NCBI GenBank assembly: GCA_964559535.1
Contig: CAZLIC010000020.1
Coordinates: 1-51,909 of the forward strand
DNA: 51,909 nucleotides
Direction: 5' to 3'
DNA from: CAZLIC01 sp964559535
GTDB taxonomy: Bacteria > Pseudomonadota > Alphaproteobacteria > Rhodobacterales > Rhodobacteraceae
Shown: piece after piece, positions 33,112 through 41,325 of the stretch
How positions within the stretch are numbered: position 1 is the stretch's first letter
Layout of the letters: the number at the start of each line of letters is the position of its first letter
Translations under genes and position numbers: made by a program
The notes under the pieces: model-generated
Database searches by the model: none
What the model was told of the DNA's origin: nothing
Seen by the model: the letters and a program-made list of their open reading frames with translations, nothing else

Positions 33112-33551
33112 GGCGGATGCATGTTGCCGTGCTGCTGCTGCTGGCTCTGCCCGCGCTGGCGCAGGAGGAAGGCGACCCTTCGACCGAAGATCTGCCCGCC
33201 CCGCAAGGTGAGGGCGAGGCCCTGCCCGAGGCCGGTACCGGCCGTCAGGCGGCGGCCGTTCCGGCCGCGGGGGCCGTGGTGCGGTGGCTGGACAAGGTCA
33301 CCGGTCAGTCCGGCGACTGGGAACTGCGCACGGGCCAGGCCGGGCAGCAGGGCCGCATCACCGTGGGGCTGGATGATTGCCGATATCCCGGCGACGGTGT
33401 GGCGACCGACGCCTTTGCACACCTGACGGTGACCGACAGCTCGGCAACGGCGCCGGTCTTCGAGGGCTGGATGAGCGCGGAGAGCCCCGCCCTGTCAGCG
33501 ATGGATCACCCGCGCTACGATGTCTGGGTTCTGCGCTGCCTGACGGAATAG
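33108..33551 (+). CDS. DUF2155 exported protein
   Basis: 147 aa with a signal peptide (RRMHVAVLLLLALPALAQ). It has a conserved core with ALVRWLDK-like AVVRWLDKVTGQ and LDDCRYP, then APVFEGWMSAESPALSAMDHPRYDVWVLRC, typical of DUF2155. Periplasmic, function unknown. Translationally coupled to mlaD, which hints at a cell-envelope role. Its 3' end overlaps the convergent aat gene by 37 bp. Confidence 0.85.
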   Translation: MRRMHVAVLLLLALPALAQEEGDPSTEDLPAPQGEGEALPEAGTGRQAAAVPAAGAVVRWLDKVTGQSGDWELRTGQAGQQGRITVGLDDCRYPGDGVATDAFAHLTVTDSSATAPVFEGWMSAESPALSAMDHPRYDVWVLRCLTE

Positions 33552-34165
33552 GCGGTCGGCGCATAGCCGGGCGGGTTCCAGCGCGCCTTGATGCGAAGTG
33601 CGGTGTCCAGGCGCCGGTGATACACGGCACGCGGAATTTCCTCGGCGCCAAGACGGGCCAGATGCGGTGTCAGGAACTGGGTGTCGAACAAGGTGAACCC
33701 GCCCGCCGCCAGCCGGTGGGTGCACCACGCAAGCGCGACTTTCGACGCGTCCGTGCGGCGCGAGAACATCGATTCGCCAAAGAACGCCCCGCCCAGGGTC
33801 ACACCATAGACCCCGCCTACCAGTGCACCGGACAGGTCGCGGACTTCGACGGAATGGGCAAATCCTGCGCGGTGCAGGGCCAGATACAGCGCGCGGATTT
33901 CGGCATTGATCCACGTATCCTCGCGGTCGGCACAGCCGTCGACAATGGCGGCAAAGTCGGTGTCCGTCGTGACGGCATGGTCGGGCCGCACCAACGCCCG
34001 GCCCAGCGAGCGCGAGACATGGAACCTGTCCAACGGAAGAACGCCCCGCCGCAGCGGGTCGATCCAGCGGATTTCCGCGGCATCGCGCGATTCGGCCATG
34101 GGAAAAACCCCCATGGCATAGGCCCGCAGCAGGATTTCCGGCGAAATCTGGGGCTGCACGGTCAA
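33515..34165 (-). CDS. aat: Leucyl/phenylalanyl-tRNA--protein transferase
   Basis: A 216-aa N-degron enzyme that adds Leu or Phe to proteins with N-terminal Arg/Lys for ClpS/ClpAP degradation. The motif YAMGVFPMAESRDAAEIRWIDP is diagnostic, and GGVYGVTLGGAFFGESMFSRRTDASKVAL is the aminoacyl-transfer core. The start is TTG 34165 (AGGA 7 nt upstream) or GTG 34159. Convergent overlap with the DUF2155 gene. Confidence 0.93.
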   Translation of the reverse strand: MTVQPQISPEILLRAYAMGVFPMAESRDAAEIRWIDPLRRGVLPLDRFHVSRSLGRALVRPDHAVTTDTDFAAIVDGCADREDTWINAEIRALYLALHRAGFAHSVEVRDLSGALVGGVYGVTLGGAFFGESMFSRRTDASKVALAWCTHRLAAGGFTLFDTQFLTPHLARLGAEEIPRAVYHRRLDTALRIKARWNPPGYAPTAYSVRQRRTQTS

Positions 34166-34282
34166 ACTGCTGGTCCTGTTCGGCGCACCTTGTTCGGTCC
34201 TGGGCTGCCTGGATCATTTTCCTTCCCCTTGGTCCCGCGTCCACATAAATCACGCAAGGGTGCGAGAGCGGGAGCAAACCTT

Positions 34283-35509
34283 TTGGGCACGGATCATGAG
34301 GTTTCGGAAAAGGCGGGCCCCCTGTATCGAAGGGCGAAGGAAGCCTTTGCCCGGCGCGACCTTGTTGCGGCGCGGCGTGCCTGTGACGCTGCCATCAAGC
34401 TTGCGCCGCGTCGTGGGGCGCTGCAGGCGTTGCGGCTGGATATTGCGCTGGCGAGCGGAGAGTCTGACGTGCTGCTGGCCTCGCTGGAGCAGACGGGCGA
34501 CCGCCTCGGCGATGCACCATGGCCCGCGATTGCGCGGGCGCTTGCAGGAATCGAACCTTCGAAACGCCTTGGGGCGCTGCTTTCCCGACTGGACGAGAAC
34601 TTTCCGGACATCCGCCTGAGCGCCAAGGTGCGCAAGTTCCGCAGCGCCCGCCGCTGGAAAGAGGCGCACGGGCTTGCCGAAGAGAACGCCGAACCCGATG
34701 CACGCCTTGACGAAATGCGGGCCGAACAGGCGCGGTTGCGGGCCGAAGGACAGGACCGAGACGCGGGCCTGATCGGACTGCGCATTGCCGCGCTGGAAGA
34801 ACTGGCCGGCGCGTCCTTCAAACCCGGTCGGCCTCCAGCCGTTTTTGACGGTACGGACTGCGTGGTCAGCGCCGGTGGTGGCACCGGCCGCACGGCGCTT
34901 GTGTTCACGGGGCTGGGCGGACATCTCGGCATCCCGCTTGGCGTGTTCGACCGGTATCTGGCGGAACGTGGCGTGACGGCGGTCTATCTGCGCGATGACA
35001 ACATCGTCGCCTATGCCGACGGGATCCGATCGATTGGAATGGCCCCGGACAAGACAGTGGAACGTCTTCGGGCCATTCTCGACCATGCAGGCACCCGCCA
35101 GCTTGTCACCATCGGCGCGTCAATCGGCGCAATGGGGGCCGTGATGTATGGCGTCACTTTGGCGGCGCAATGCGCCGTCCTGTTCAACGGCGTGATGTCG
35201 GGCGAGGCCGGTTTCCGCCACAGCATCAGAGACACGCGGGCGCCGCAGGTGGCGGCGCGGTCTTCGCTGCGGCTGGGGGCGCGGGTTGATCTGCGGTACT
35301 GGCTGCGGGGCGCCACGCCGTCCCTGCCGGTCGAGTGCCACTATGGCGCCGACGAGGCGCTTGATGCCGCACATGCCGGTGCCTTGGCAGAGGTGGACGG
35401 GGTCGGCCTGTTTCCCTTGCCGGGGAATGTCGGTCACGGCTGCCTGTGGAAGATGATCGCCGACCGCAGCCTTGGCCCGGCGCTGGACCGCGCTTTCGCG
35501 GCGGGCTGA
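34283..35509 (+). CDS. Alpha/beta-hydrolase-like protein with TPR-like N-terminus
   Basis: About 408 aa. Residues ~10-60 look like a TPR pair (LYRRAKEAFARRDLVAARRACDAAIKLAP), then charged helices. From ~200 a hydrolase-like fold: ALVFTGLGGHLGIPLGVF, TAVYLRDDN, nucleophile elbow TIGASIGAMG (Ser280), and a late His in NVGHGCLWK. The start is TTG 34283 with GGGAG 8 nt upstream; no good ATG nearby. The substrate is unknown. Similar proteins occur near sulfotransferase or capsule genes in marine alphaproteobacteria (from memory). It faces against accC and aat. Confidence 0.6.
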   Translation: MGTDHEVSEKAGPLYRRAKEAFARRDLVAARRACDAAIKLAPRRGALQALRLDIALASGESDVLLASLEQTGDRLGDAPWPAIARALAGIEPSKRLGALLSRLDENFPDIRLSAKVRKFRSARRWKEAHGLAEENAEPDARLDEMRAEQARLRAEGQDRDAGLIGLRIAALEELAGASFKPGRPPAVFDGTDCVVSAGGGTGRTALVFTGLGGHLGIPLGVFDRYLAERGVTAVYLRDDNIVAYADGIRSIGMAPDKTVERLRAILDHAGTRQLVTIGASIGAMGAVMYGVTLAAQCAVLFNGVMSGEAGFRHSIRDTRAPQVAARSSLRLGARVDLRYWLRGATPSLPVECHYGADEALDAAHAGALAEVDGVGLFPLPGNVGHGCLWKMIADRSLGPALDRAFAAG

Positions 35510-35513
35510 CCCG

Positions 35514-36860
35514 TCAGGCGAACTGCGTCGCCAGCCATTTCTCCAGCCAGTGGATGGTGTACTCGCCCGTCTGGATATCGGGTTCGTTCATCAACGCCTC
35601 GAACAGCGGCACCGTGGTGTCGATTCCGTCCACCACCAGTTCGGCCAGTGCCCGGCGCAAACGGGCAAGGGCCTCGGGCCGGTCACGGCCATGCACGATC
35701 AGCTTGGCAATCAGGCTGTCGTAGTAGGGCGGGATCGAATAGCCCGAATACAGCGCCGAATCCATGCGCACACCAAAGCCGCCGGGGGCGTGGAACATGC
35801 GCACGCGGCCGGGGCAGGGCGAAAAGTTCGGCAGCTTCTCGGCGTTGATCCGCACCTCGATGGCGTGGCCGTTGATCTCCAGCTCGTCCTGCGTGAATGA
35901 CATCGGCAGACCCGCCGCCACGCGGATCTGTTCGCGCACCAGATCCACGCCGAAAATCGCCTCGGTCACCGGGTGTTCCACCTGCAGGCGGGTGTTCATC
36001 TCGATGAAGTAGAACTTGCCGTCTTCGTACAGGAACTCGACCGTTCCCGCGCCGATGTAATTGATCTTGGCCACCGCATTGGCACAGATCGCGCCGATCT
36101 CGGCCCGCATCTTCGGCGTGATCACCGGCCCCGGCGCCTCTTCCAGCACCTTCTGGTGGCGGCGCTGCAGGGAACAGTCGCGCTCGCCCAGATGCACGGC
36201 GCGGCCCTTGCCATCGCCGAACACCTGAATTTCGATGTGCCGCGGCTTCTGCAGGTACTTCTCCATGTAGACTTCGTCGTTGCCGAAGGCGGCCTTGGCT
36301 TCGCTGCGGGCGGTGCGGAAGGCCACTTCCAGCTCTTCCGCGGATTTCGCCACCTTCATGCCGCGCCCGCCGCCACCGGCGGTGGCCTTGATGATGACCG
36401 GATAGCCAATCTCTGCCGCGGCCTTCAGCGCCGCCTCCACGTCGCCCACGCCGCCGTCCGACCCCGGCACCACCGGAATGCCCAGCGATTTCGCGGTCTC
36501 CTTGGCGGTGATCTTGTCGCCCATGATTCGGATGTGTTCCGCGTTCGGGCCGATGAAGGTCAGCCCGTGGTCTTCCAGGGCCTGCGCAAAGGCCGCATTC
36601 TCGGACAGGAAGCCATAGCCGGGGTGCACCGCCTGCGCGCCGGTGATTTCGCAGGCCGAAATGATCGCCGCCTTGTTCAGGTAGCTTTCCGAACTCGGCG
36701 CGGGTCCGATGCAGACCGATTCATCGGCCAATCGCACGTGCATGGCATCGGCATCGGCCGTCGAATGCACGGCCACCGAGGTGATGCCCATCTCGCGGCA
36801 GGCACGGATCACCCGCAGCGCGATCTCGCCACGGTTCGCGATCAGGATTTTCTGGAACAT
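35514..36860 (-). CDS. accC: Acetyl-CoA carboxylase biotin carboxylase subunit
   Basis: A 448-aa ATP-dependent carboxylase of the biotin on AccB, the first step of fatty acid synthesis. It has MFQKILIANRGEIALRVIRA, the ATP-grasp glycine loop KATAGGGGRGMKV, and FIEMNTRLQVEHPVTE. Full length. It lies 7 bp after accB, in one operon. Confidence 0.97.
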   Translation of the reverse strand: MFQKILIANRGEIALRVIRACREMGITSVAVHSTADADAMHVRLADESVCIGPAPSSESYLNKAAIISACEITGAQAVHPGYGFLSENAAFAQALEDHGLTFIGPNAEHIRIMGDKITAKETAKSLGIPVVPGSDGGVGDVEAALKAAAEIGYPVIIKATAGGGGRGMKVAKSAEELEVAFRTARSEAKAAFGNDEVYMEKYLQKPRHIEIQVFGDGKGRAVHLGERDCSLQRRHQKVLEEAPGPVITPKMRAEIGAICANAVAKINYIGAGTVEFLYEDGKFYFIEMNTRLQVEHPVTEAIFGVDLVREQIRVAAGLPMSFTQDELEINGHAIEVRINAEKLPNFSPCPGRVRMFHAPGGFGVRMDSALYSGYSIPPYYDSLIAKLIVHGRDRPEALARLRRALAELVVDGIDTTVPLFEALMNEPDIQTGEYTIHWLEKWLATQFA

Positions 36861-36867
36861 CGTGGGA

Positions 36868-37362
36868 TCACTCCACGATCATCAGGGGGGCGCCGTATTC
36901 GACGGGGCTGCCGTCCTCGACCAGAATGCGCTTCACCACCCCGGCCTTCGGCGCGGGGATGTGGTTCATTGTTTTCATCGCCTCGATGATCATCACCGTC
37001 TGGCCCTCGGCCACGGTCGCACCGATGGGGGCAAAGACCGCGGCGCCCGGCTCGGGCGAGAGGTACACGGTACCCACCATGGGCGAGGTGACCGCGCCCG
37101 GATGCTGCGCCGGGTCTTCCACAAGGGCAGGCGACGCGGCCGCCGCTGCGGGCGCGTGTGCGGCAGCCTGTGGCACGGGGGCATAGGACATGGGCGCGGC
37201 CATCTGCACCACCTGCGGCGGCGTCTTGACCACGCGGACCTCCAGGCTGTCGTCCTCGCCATACTCCCGCTTGACGCTCAGCTCGGTCAGGTCGTTCTTG
37301 TTCAGAAGCTCGGCCAGCGCGGCGATGAAGGCCACGTCGCTGTCGGGAGTGTGCTTGCTCAT
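36868..37362 (-). CDS. accB: Biotin carboxyl carrier protein of acetyl-CoA carboxylase
   Basis: 164 aa: N-terminal region, Ala/Pro-rich linker, and biotinyl domain with VTSPMVGTVYLSPEPGA and biotin-accepting Lys130 in EAMKTMNHI. GAGGACGGA precedes the ATG. First gene of accBC. Confidence 0.97.
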   Translation of the reverse strand: MSKHTPDSDVAFIAALAELLNKNDLTELSVKREYGEDDSLEVRVVKTPPQVVQMAAPMSYAPVPQAAAHAPAAAAASPALVEDPAQHPGAVTSPMVGTVYLSPEPGAAVFAPIGATVAEGQTVMIIEAMKTMNHIPAPKAGVVKRILVEDGSPVEYGAPLMIVE

Positions 37363-37457
37363 TCCGTCCTCGGTTGCCTGCCGCGGCTCTGGTTTCGCAC
37401 GTTTCCGTGGGCCGCGTTCCTGCCCTTATACGCACCTGCGGTCGGCGTGAAAAGCAG

Positions 37458-38240
37458 CTATCCCGCCAACAGAGCCATGCCCGGTGGAACTGCGGGGTAG
37501 CCGAACATGGCAAAGTCGGGCGCGTACAGGTCGGACACGCGCTGTATCACCTGCGGCGACAGGAAACCCGCATGGTCAAACTGGCCCAGCGCCACGGCGC
37601 GCGCGGGGGTGCGGCCAAGGTAAGGCGCACCGTCGGAAGGAGGGCGCACCGGTGTGACGTTCACGGCCAAGGCGTCGAAGGGCAGGCCGAATTCCGAACA
37701 CAACGCAGCGAATTCGGCGTTCAGGTTCTCGACATGCACCACCCGGTCATAGCGGAAACCCATCTCGACCATCGCCGGGGGAACCTGGGTGTCCCAGTGG
37801 CCGTTCACGTTGGGGGCGTTGGCGTCGGGCCGCTCGGCGAAAAGCACGGAAACGATTTCCAGAAAATCCTCGAAAGTCATCAGGTTCTCGCCCGTCCGCA
37901 GGCCGTACAGGGTGCAGTACCTGTCGTGCAGCGCCTGCGCGAAAATCTCCAGCTGCCCGCGCCGGGTCAATGGAAGGTCACGGTAGATGCAGAACTTGTT
38001 CAGGTAGCAGGAAACGGCGCGCAGCACCGGGTGGCGGGCAATCACCACCGACCGGTAGCCTTCGCTGCGGATCAGCGGCAGGCAGTCCTGCCAGGGCTTG
38101 CTGCGGCGGATGAAGTGGATGTTGCGCGTACCCTCGCCATAGGCCGCCGACAGCGTGCGGAACAGCGTCGTGCAGGCGGCCTTCTGCGACCAGAAGAACA
38201 CCGTGCGCGTGTGGGCGTCGATGTATCCGCGGCGTGCCAT
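37458..38240 (-). CDS. Sulfotransferase-family protein
   Basis: 260 aa. FFWSQKAACTTLFRTL resembles the 5'-PSB loop for PAPS binding (usual pattern PKxGTT), and VVIARHPVLRAVSCYLNKF is the 3'-PB motif with the Arg/Ser pair. Similar to the sulfotransferase 2/Stf0-like bacterial proteins that sulfate glycans or lipids. The acceptor is unknown. It is divergent from preT. Confidence 0.72.
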   Translation of the reverse strand: MARRGYIDAHTRTVFFWSQKAACTTLFRTLSAAYGEGTRNIHFIRRSKPWQDCLPLIRSEGYRSVVIARHPVLRAVSCYLNKFCIYRDLPLTRRGQLEIFAQALHDRYCTLYGLRTGENLMTFEDFLEIVSVLFAERPDANAPNVNGHWDTQVPPAMVEMGFRYDRVVHVENLNAEFAALCSEFGLPFDALAVNVTPVRPPSDGAPYLGRTPARAVALGQFDHAGFLSPQVIQRVSDLYAPDFAMFGYPAVPPGMALLAG

Positions 38241-38312
38241 GGCGGGATGCCCGAGTTTTGTGCACCTGTCCCACTGCCCGGTCTTTCCGCTGCGGGCAAG
38301 GGTCGGGCAGTG

Positions 38313-38332
38313 ATTTTACCGATTGATAAAAT
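38313..38332. promoter_or_regulatory. AT-rich imperfect palindrome in the preT/sulfotransferase divergent region
   Basis: ATTTTA and TAAAAT arms with 8 nt between them, in an otherwise GC-rich gap, 47 bp before the preT start. Candidate operator or -10 region. Confidence 0.35.
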
Positions 38333-38379
38333 TTCGACCTGTGTCATCCTGCGTTCAACAACAGTTCAGGGAGCCTGCG

Positions 38380-39702
38380 ATGCCCAACAGCCAGCTGACG
38401 CCCGGCGTGGTGCCGGGGCGTCTGCCCGCCGAGGCTTATGACGCCAACTTTGACGATGTCGAAGCGCCGTTTGACCGGCACGAGGCCCGAGTCGCCGCCG
38501 ACCGCTGCTACTTTTGCCACGACGCGCCCTGCATCACGGCCTGCCCGACCTCGATCGACATTCCCCTGTTCATCCGGCAGATCGCCACCGGCACAGCCGA
38601 GGCTGCAGCAACGACGATCTGGAGCCAGAACATCCTGGGCGGCATGTGCGCACGCGTCTGCCCCACGGAAACCCTGTGCGAAGAGGCCTGCGTGCGCGAG
38701 GCGGCCGAGGGCAAGCCGGTGGAGATCGGGCGGCTGCAACGGTTTGCCACCGACACGGTGATGAAGAAGGGGCTGCATCCCTTCGTGCGTGCCGCGGCGA
38801 CGGGAAAGAAGGTGGCGGTTGTCGGGGCTGGCCCCGCGGGGTTGGCCTGCGCGCACCGCCTGGCCATGCACGGGCATGACGTCACCGTATACGACGCCCG
38901 CCCCAAACCCGGCGGGCTGAACGAATACGGCATCGCCACCTACAAGACGACGGGCGGTTTTGCACAGGCCGAGGTGGATTGGCTGCTGCAGATCGGCGGC
39001 ATCGTGATTCAGACGGGCCAGGCGCTGGGGCGCGACTTCACGCTGGCCGACCTGCAGGCGCGGTTCGATGCCGTGTTCCTGGGCATGGGCCTTGCGGGCG
39101 TGAATGCCCTGCGCACCCCGGGAGAGGAGCATGCCACCGACGCGGTCGATTTCATCGCCGAGCTGCGGCAGTCCGACGACCGCGCCGCGGTACCGGTGGG
39201 CCGCGACGTGGTGGTCATCGGCGGCGGCATGACGGCGGTGGATGCCGCGGTGCAGTCGAAACTTCTGGGCGCCGAGAACGTGACCATCGTCTACCGCCGC
39301 GGGCGCGAGAAGATGAGCGCCTCGGGCTACGAGCAGGAACACGCGGCGACGGCGGGGGTGAAGATCGTCACCAACGCGATGCCGGTGGCGGTTCATGCGG
39401 GCGAGGTGGAGTTTGCCTACACGGTTGATACGCCCGACGGCCTGAAACCCGCGGGCGAGACCTTCCGGCTGCGCGCCGATCAGGTGTTCAAGGCGATTGG
39501 CCAAACGTTGCAGGGTGCGCCGGTCGGCATATCGCTGGATGGCGGCAAGATCGCGATCAACGGGCCGGGCCGCACCTCGGTTGCCGGGGTCTGGGCCGGG
39601 GGCGATTGCGCGAACGGGGGCGAGGACCTGACTGTCACCGCCGTCGCCGAAGGGCGCGATGCGGCAGAGGACATTCACGCGCATCTGACGGGTCGGGGGT
39701 AA
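38380..39702 (+). CDS. preT: NAD-dependent dihydropyrimidine dehydrogenase, PreT subunit
   Basis: A 440-aa flavin/Fe-S subunit that passes electrons between NAD(P)H and PreA for reduction of uracil and thymine. Fe-S cysteines: CYFCHDAPCITACPTSIDIP and GGMCARVCPTETLCEEAC. The FAD motif is VAVVGAGPAGLACAHRLA, the second dinucleotide motif VVVIGGGMTAVDAAVQSKLL, and GVWAGGDCANGG the C-terminal FAD segment. AGGGAG precedes the ATG. preA lies 1.6 kb downstream on the same strand, with three other genes between. Confidence 0.92.
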   Translation: MPNSQLTPGVVPGRLPAEAYDANFDDVEAPFDRHEARVAADRCYFCHDAPCITACPTSIDIPLFIRQIATGTAEAAATTIWSQNILGGMCARVCPTETLCEEACVREAAEGKPVEIGRLQRFATDTVMKKGLHPFVRAAATGKKVAVVGAGPAGLACAHRLAMHGHDVTVYDARPKPGGLNEYGIATYKTTGGFAQAEVDWLLQIGGIVIQTGQALGRDFTLADLQARFDAVFLGMGLAGVNALRTPGEEHATDAVDFIAELRQSDDRAAVPVGRDVVVIGGGMTAVDAAVQSKLLGAENVTIVYRRGREKMSASGYEQEHAATAGVKIVTNAMPVAVHAGEVEFAYTVDTPDGLKPAGETFRLRADQVFKAIGQTLQGAPVGISLDGGKIAINGPGRTSVAGVWAGGDCANGGEDLTVTAVAEGRDAAEDIHAHLTGRG

Positions 39703-39709
39703 GGGCGCC

Positions 39710-40087
39710 GTGGCCGTCCGTTACATCAACTTTGTCTCGATCCCGGTCGATGACCAGGATCGCGCCATTGCCTTCTACCGCGATGTGCTGGGCTTTGCCG
39801 TCACCACCGATGCGCCCTACGCGCCCGGCTGGCGATGGGTCCTCCTGTCGCTGCCGGGCGGCCAGGCGCGGCTGCAGTTCGCGCGTCGGGGCGAGGTGAG
39901 TGTGACGGGCGTGCCGGCGCTGACCCTTGTCTGCGACAGCGTCGACGACCTTGCCGCCGACCTGCAGCGCCGCGGGGTATCCGTGGCCGATGGCCCGGCC
40001 GACGCGCCCTGGGCTGCGGGGGTGCGCTGGCTGATGCTGCGCGACAGCGAAGGCAATCTTGTGCTGTTTGAAAGCTTGCACGCATGA
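39710..40087 (+). CDS. VOC (glyoxalase/bleomycin-resistance fold) protein
   Basis: A 125-aa single VOC protein: YINFVSIPVDDQDRAIAFYRDVLGF at the start, ARLQF mid-way, MLRDSEGNLVLF at the end with the metal-site Glu. Reaction unknown. The GTG start at 39710 has AAGGG upstream, 7 bp after preT, so it is likely cotranscribed. Confidence 0.82.
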   Translation: MAVRYINFVSIPVDDQDRAIAFYRDVLGFAVTTDAPYAPGWRWVLLSLPGGQARLQFARRGEVSVTGVPALTLVCDSVDDLAADLQRRGVSVADGPADAPWAAGVRWLMLRDSEGNLVLFESLHA

Positions 40088-40150
40088 GCGCGGGTTGCGG
40101 CACCTTGGACGTGCGGCTATGCGGCAGGAGCAATCCGCCGGAGCAGCGCC

Positions 40151-40687
40151 GTGCAAGGCTTTGTCGACCAGTCCCTTGCCTTCATCGAAGCCAACCGCGC
40201 CTGGGCGTTCTGGATCGCGCTTCTGTTCGCGGCGGCGGAAACCACGGCGCTGGTGTCCATCATCATCCCCTCGACGGCGATCCTGGTCGGGGTTGGGGCG
40301 CTTGTGGCGACGGGGGCGCTGTCGTTCTGGCCGGTCTGGGCCGGGGGGGCGGTGGGGGCGCTGATCGGGTCAACCTTCAGTTGGTGGCTGGGGCGGCGGT
40401 ACGGCGAGGCGATCCTGCGCCTGTGGCCGCTGCGCAACCACCCCGAACTGGTGCTGCAGGGCCGCGCTGCCTTTGCGCGCTGGGGGTCGGCGGCCATCCT
40501 CATCGGCCACTTCTTCGGCCCGCTGCGCCCGGTGGTGTTCCTGATGTGCGGGATGGCGCCCATGGCACTGGCCCGGTTTACCCCGTGGAACGCGCTGGGC
40601 GGCATCGCCTGGGCCGGCGCCATGCCGCTGACCGGGCTGGTGGGCGGGTCGCTGATCGGCTGGCTGTGGGGGCTGTTCGGGTTCTGA
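40151..40687 (+). CDS. DedA-family membrane protein
   Basis: 178 aa with about five hydrophobic segments. The E-x-x-x-x-x-P region (FAAAETTALVSIIIPSTAIL) and GHFFGPLRPVVFLMCGM match DedA (SNARE-associated/VTT) proteins, which flip or scramble lipids and support envelope homeostasis. A His replaces the usual Arg in RFFGPLR. GTG start. It sits between preT and preA but is functionally unrelated to them as far as known. Confidence 0.85.
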   Translation: MQGFVDQSLAFIEANRAWAFWIALLFAAAETTALVSIIIPSTAILVGVGALVATGALSFWPVWAGGAVGALIGSTFSWWLGRRYGEAILRLWPLRNHPELVLQGRAAFARWGSAAILIGHFFGPLRPVVFLMCGMAPMALARFTPWNALGGIAWAGAMPLTGLVGGSLIGWLWGLFGF

Positions 40688-40731
40688 CGGAGTTCAGGGC
40701 GCGCTCCGGCCAGCAGCGAGGGCGTTCTGGG

Positions 40732-41322
40732 ATGAAGTTCGCAGCAGCTATCGGACTGGTCCTTTCCTGCGAATCCGCAACAGCGGATCATGCGAGAATC
40801 GGCGCGGAATGCCCCGATGTTCCCTTTGGAACGCCCTATCAGATGACCGAAGCGGACTGGCGCTCGGTCCCAGCCGAAGTCATTGGTGCGCGCGAAGATT
40901 CTGACCTTCGTGACGGTGTGATTGACATGACGGAACCTGAAGAGCCCACGCTGTATCCCGGCTATACCCGCGACGAATTCCGGAACATCATATCAGGCGA
41001 AACTCTGGCTTTCTCGTTCGATGCGAATGCTGACGGAAAGAACGAAATATACATTGAGTTCGAGAAGATAACGACCTGCTCGAACGGTGTCGTTCAATGC
41101 CGCCTTCTCGTGTTGGATGCATCGACGCCGCGTAGGCCTTTCATGGATGCTCCCGGACACTGCCTTGCGCTTGGACCTGGCGGCGTGAATGGTTGGCGCG
41201 ATATCGAAGTTATCGGGCTTGATAGCGACTACGCCATTCGGTCGCACACATACCGATTCGACGGCGAACACTATACAAACCCAGTGACGAAGATCCTGCG
41301 CCCTTCCCCGTTGGAGAACTGA
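40732..41322 (+). CDS. Exported hypothetical protein, lower GC than neighbours
   Basis: 196 aa with a short signal peptide (KFAAAIGLVLSCESATA). The mature part is acidic. AFSFDANADGKNEIYIEFE has a D-x-N-x-D-G calcium-loop pattern as in FG-GAP/VCBS repeats. Five or so cysteines. Codon use is visibly AT-richer than the flanking genes (for example AACGAAATATACATT), suggesting recent acquisition. It ends 3 bp before preA. No family recognised. Confidence 0.6.
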   Translation: MKFAAAIGLVLSCESATADHARIGAECPDVPFGTPYQMTEADWRSVPAEVIGAREDSDLRDGVIDMTEPEEPTLYPGYTRDEFRNIISGETLAFSFDANADGKNEIYIEFEKITTCSNGVVQCRLLVLDASTPRRPFMDAPGHCLALGPGGVNGWRDIEVIGLDSDYAIRSHTYRFDGEHYTNPVTKILRPSPLEN

Positions 41323-41325
41323 CCC

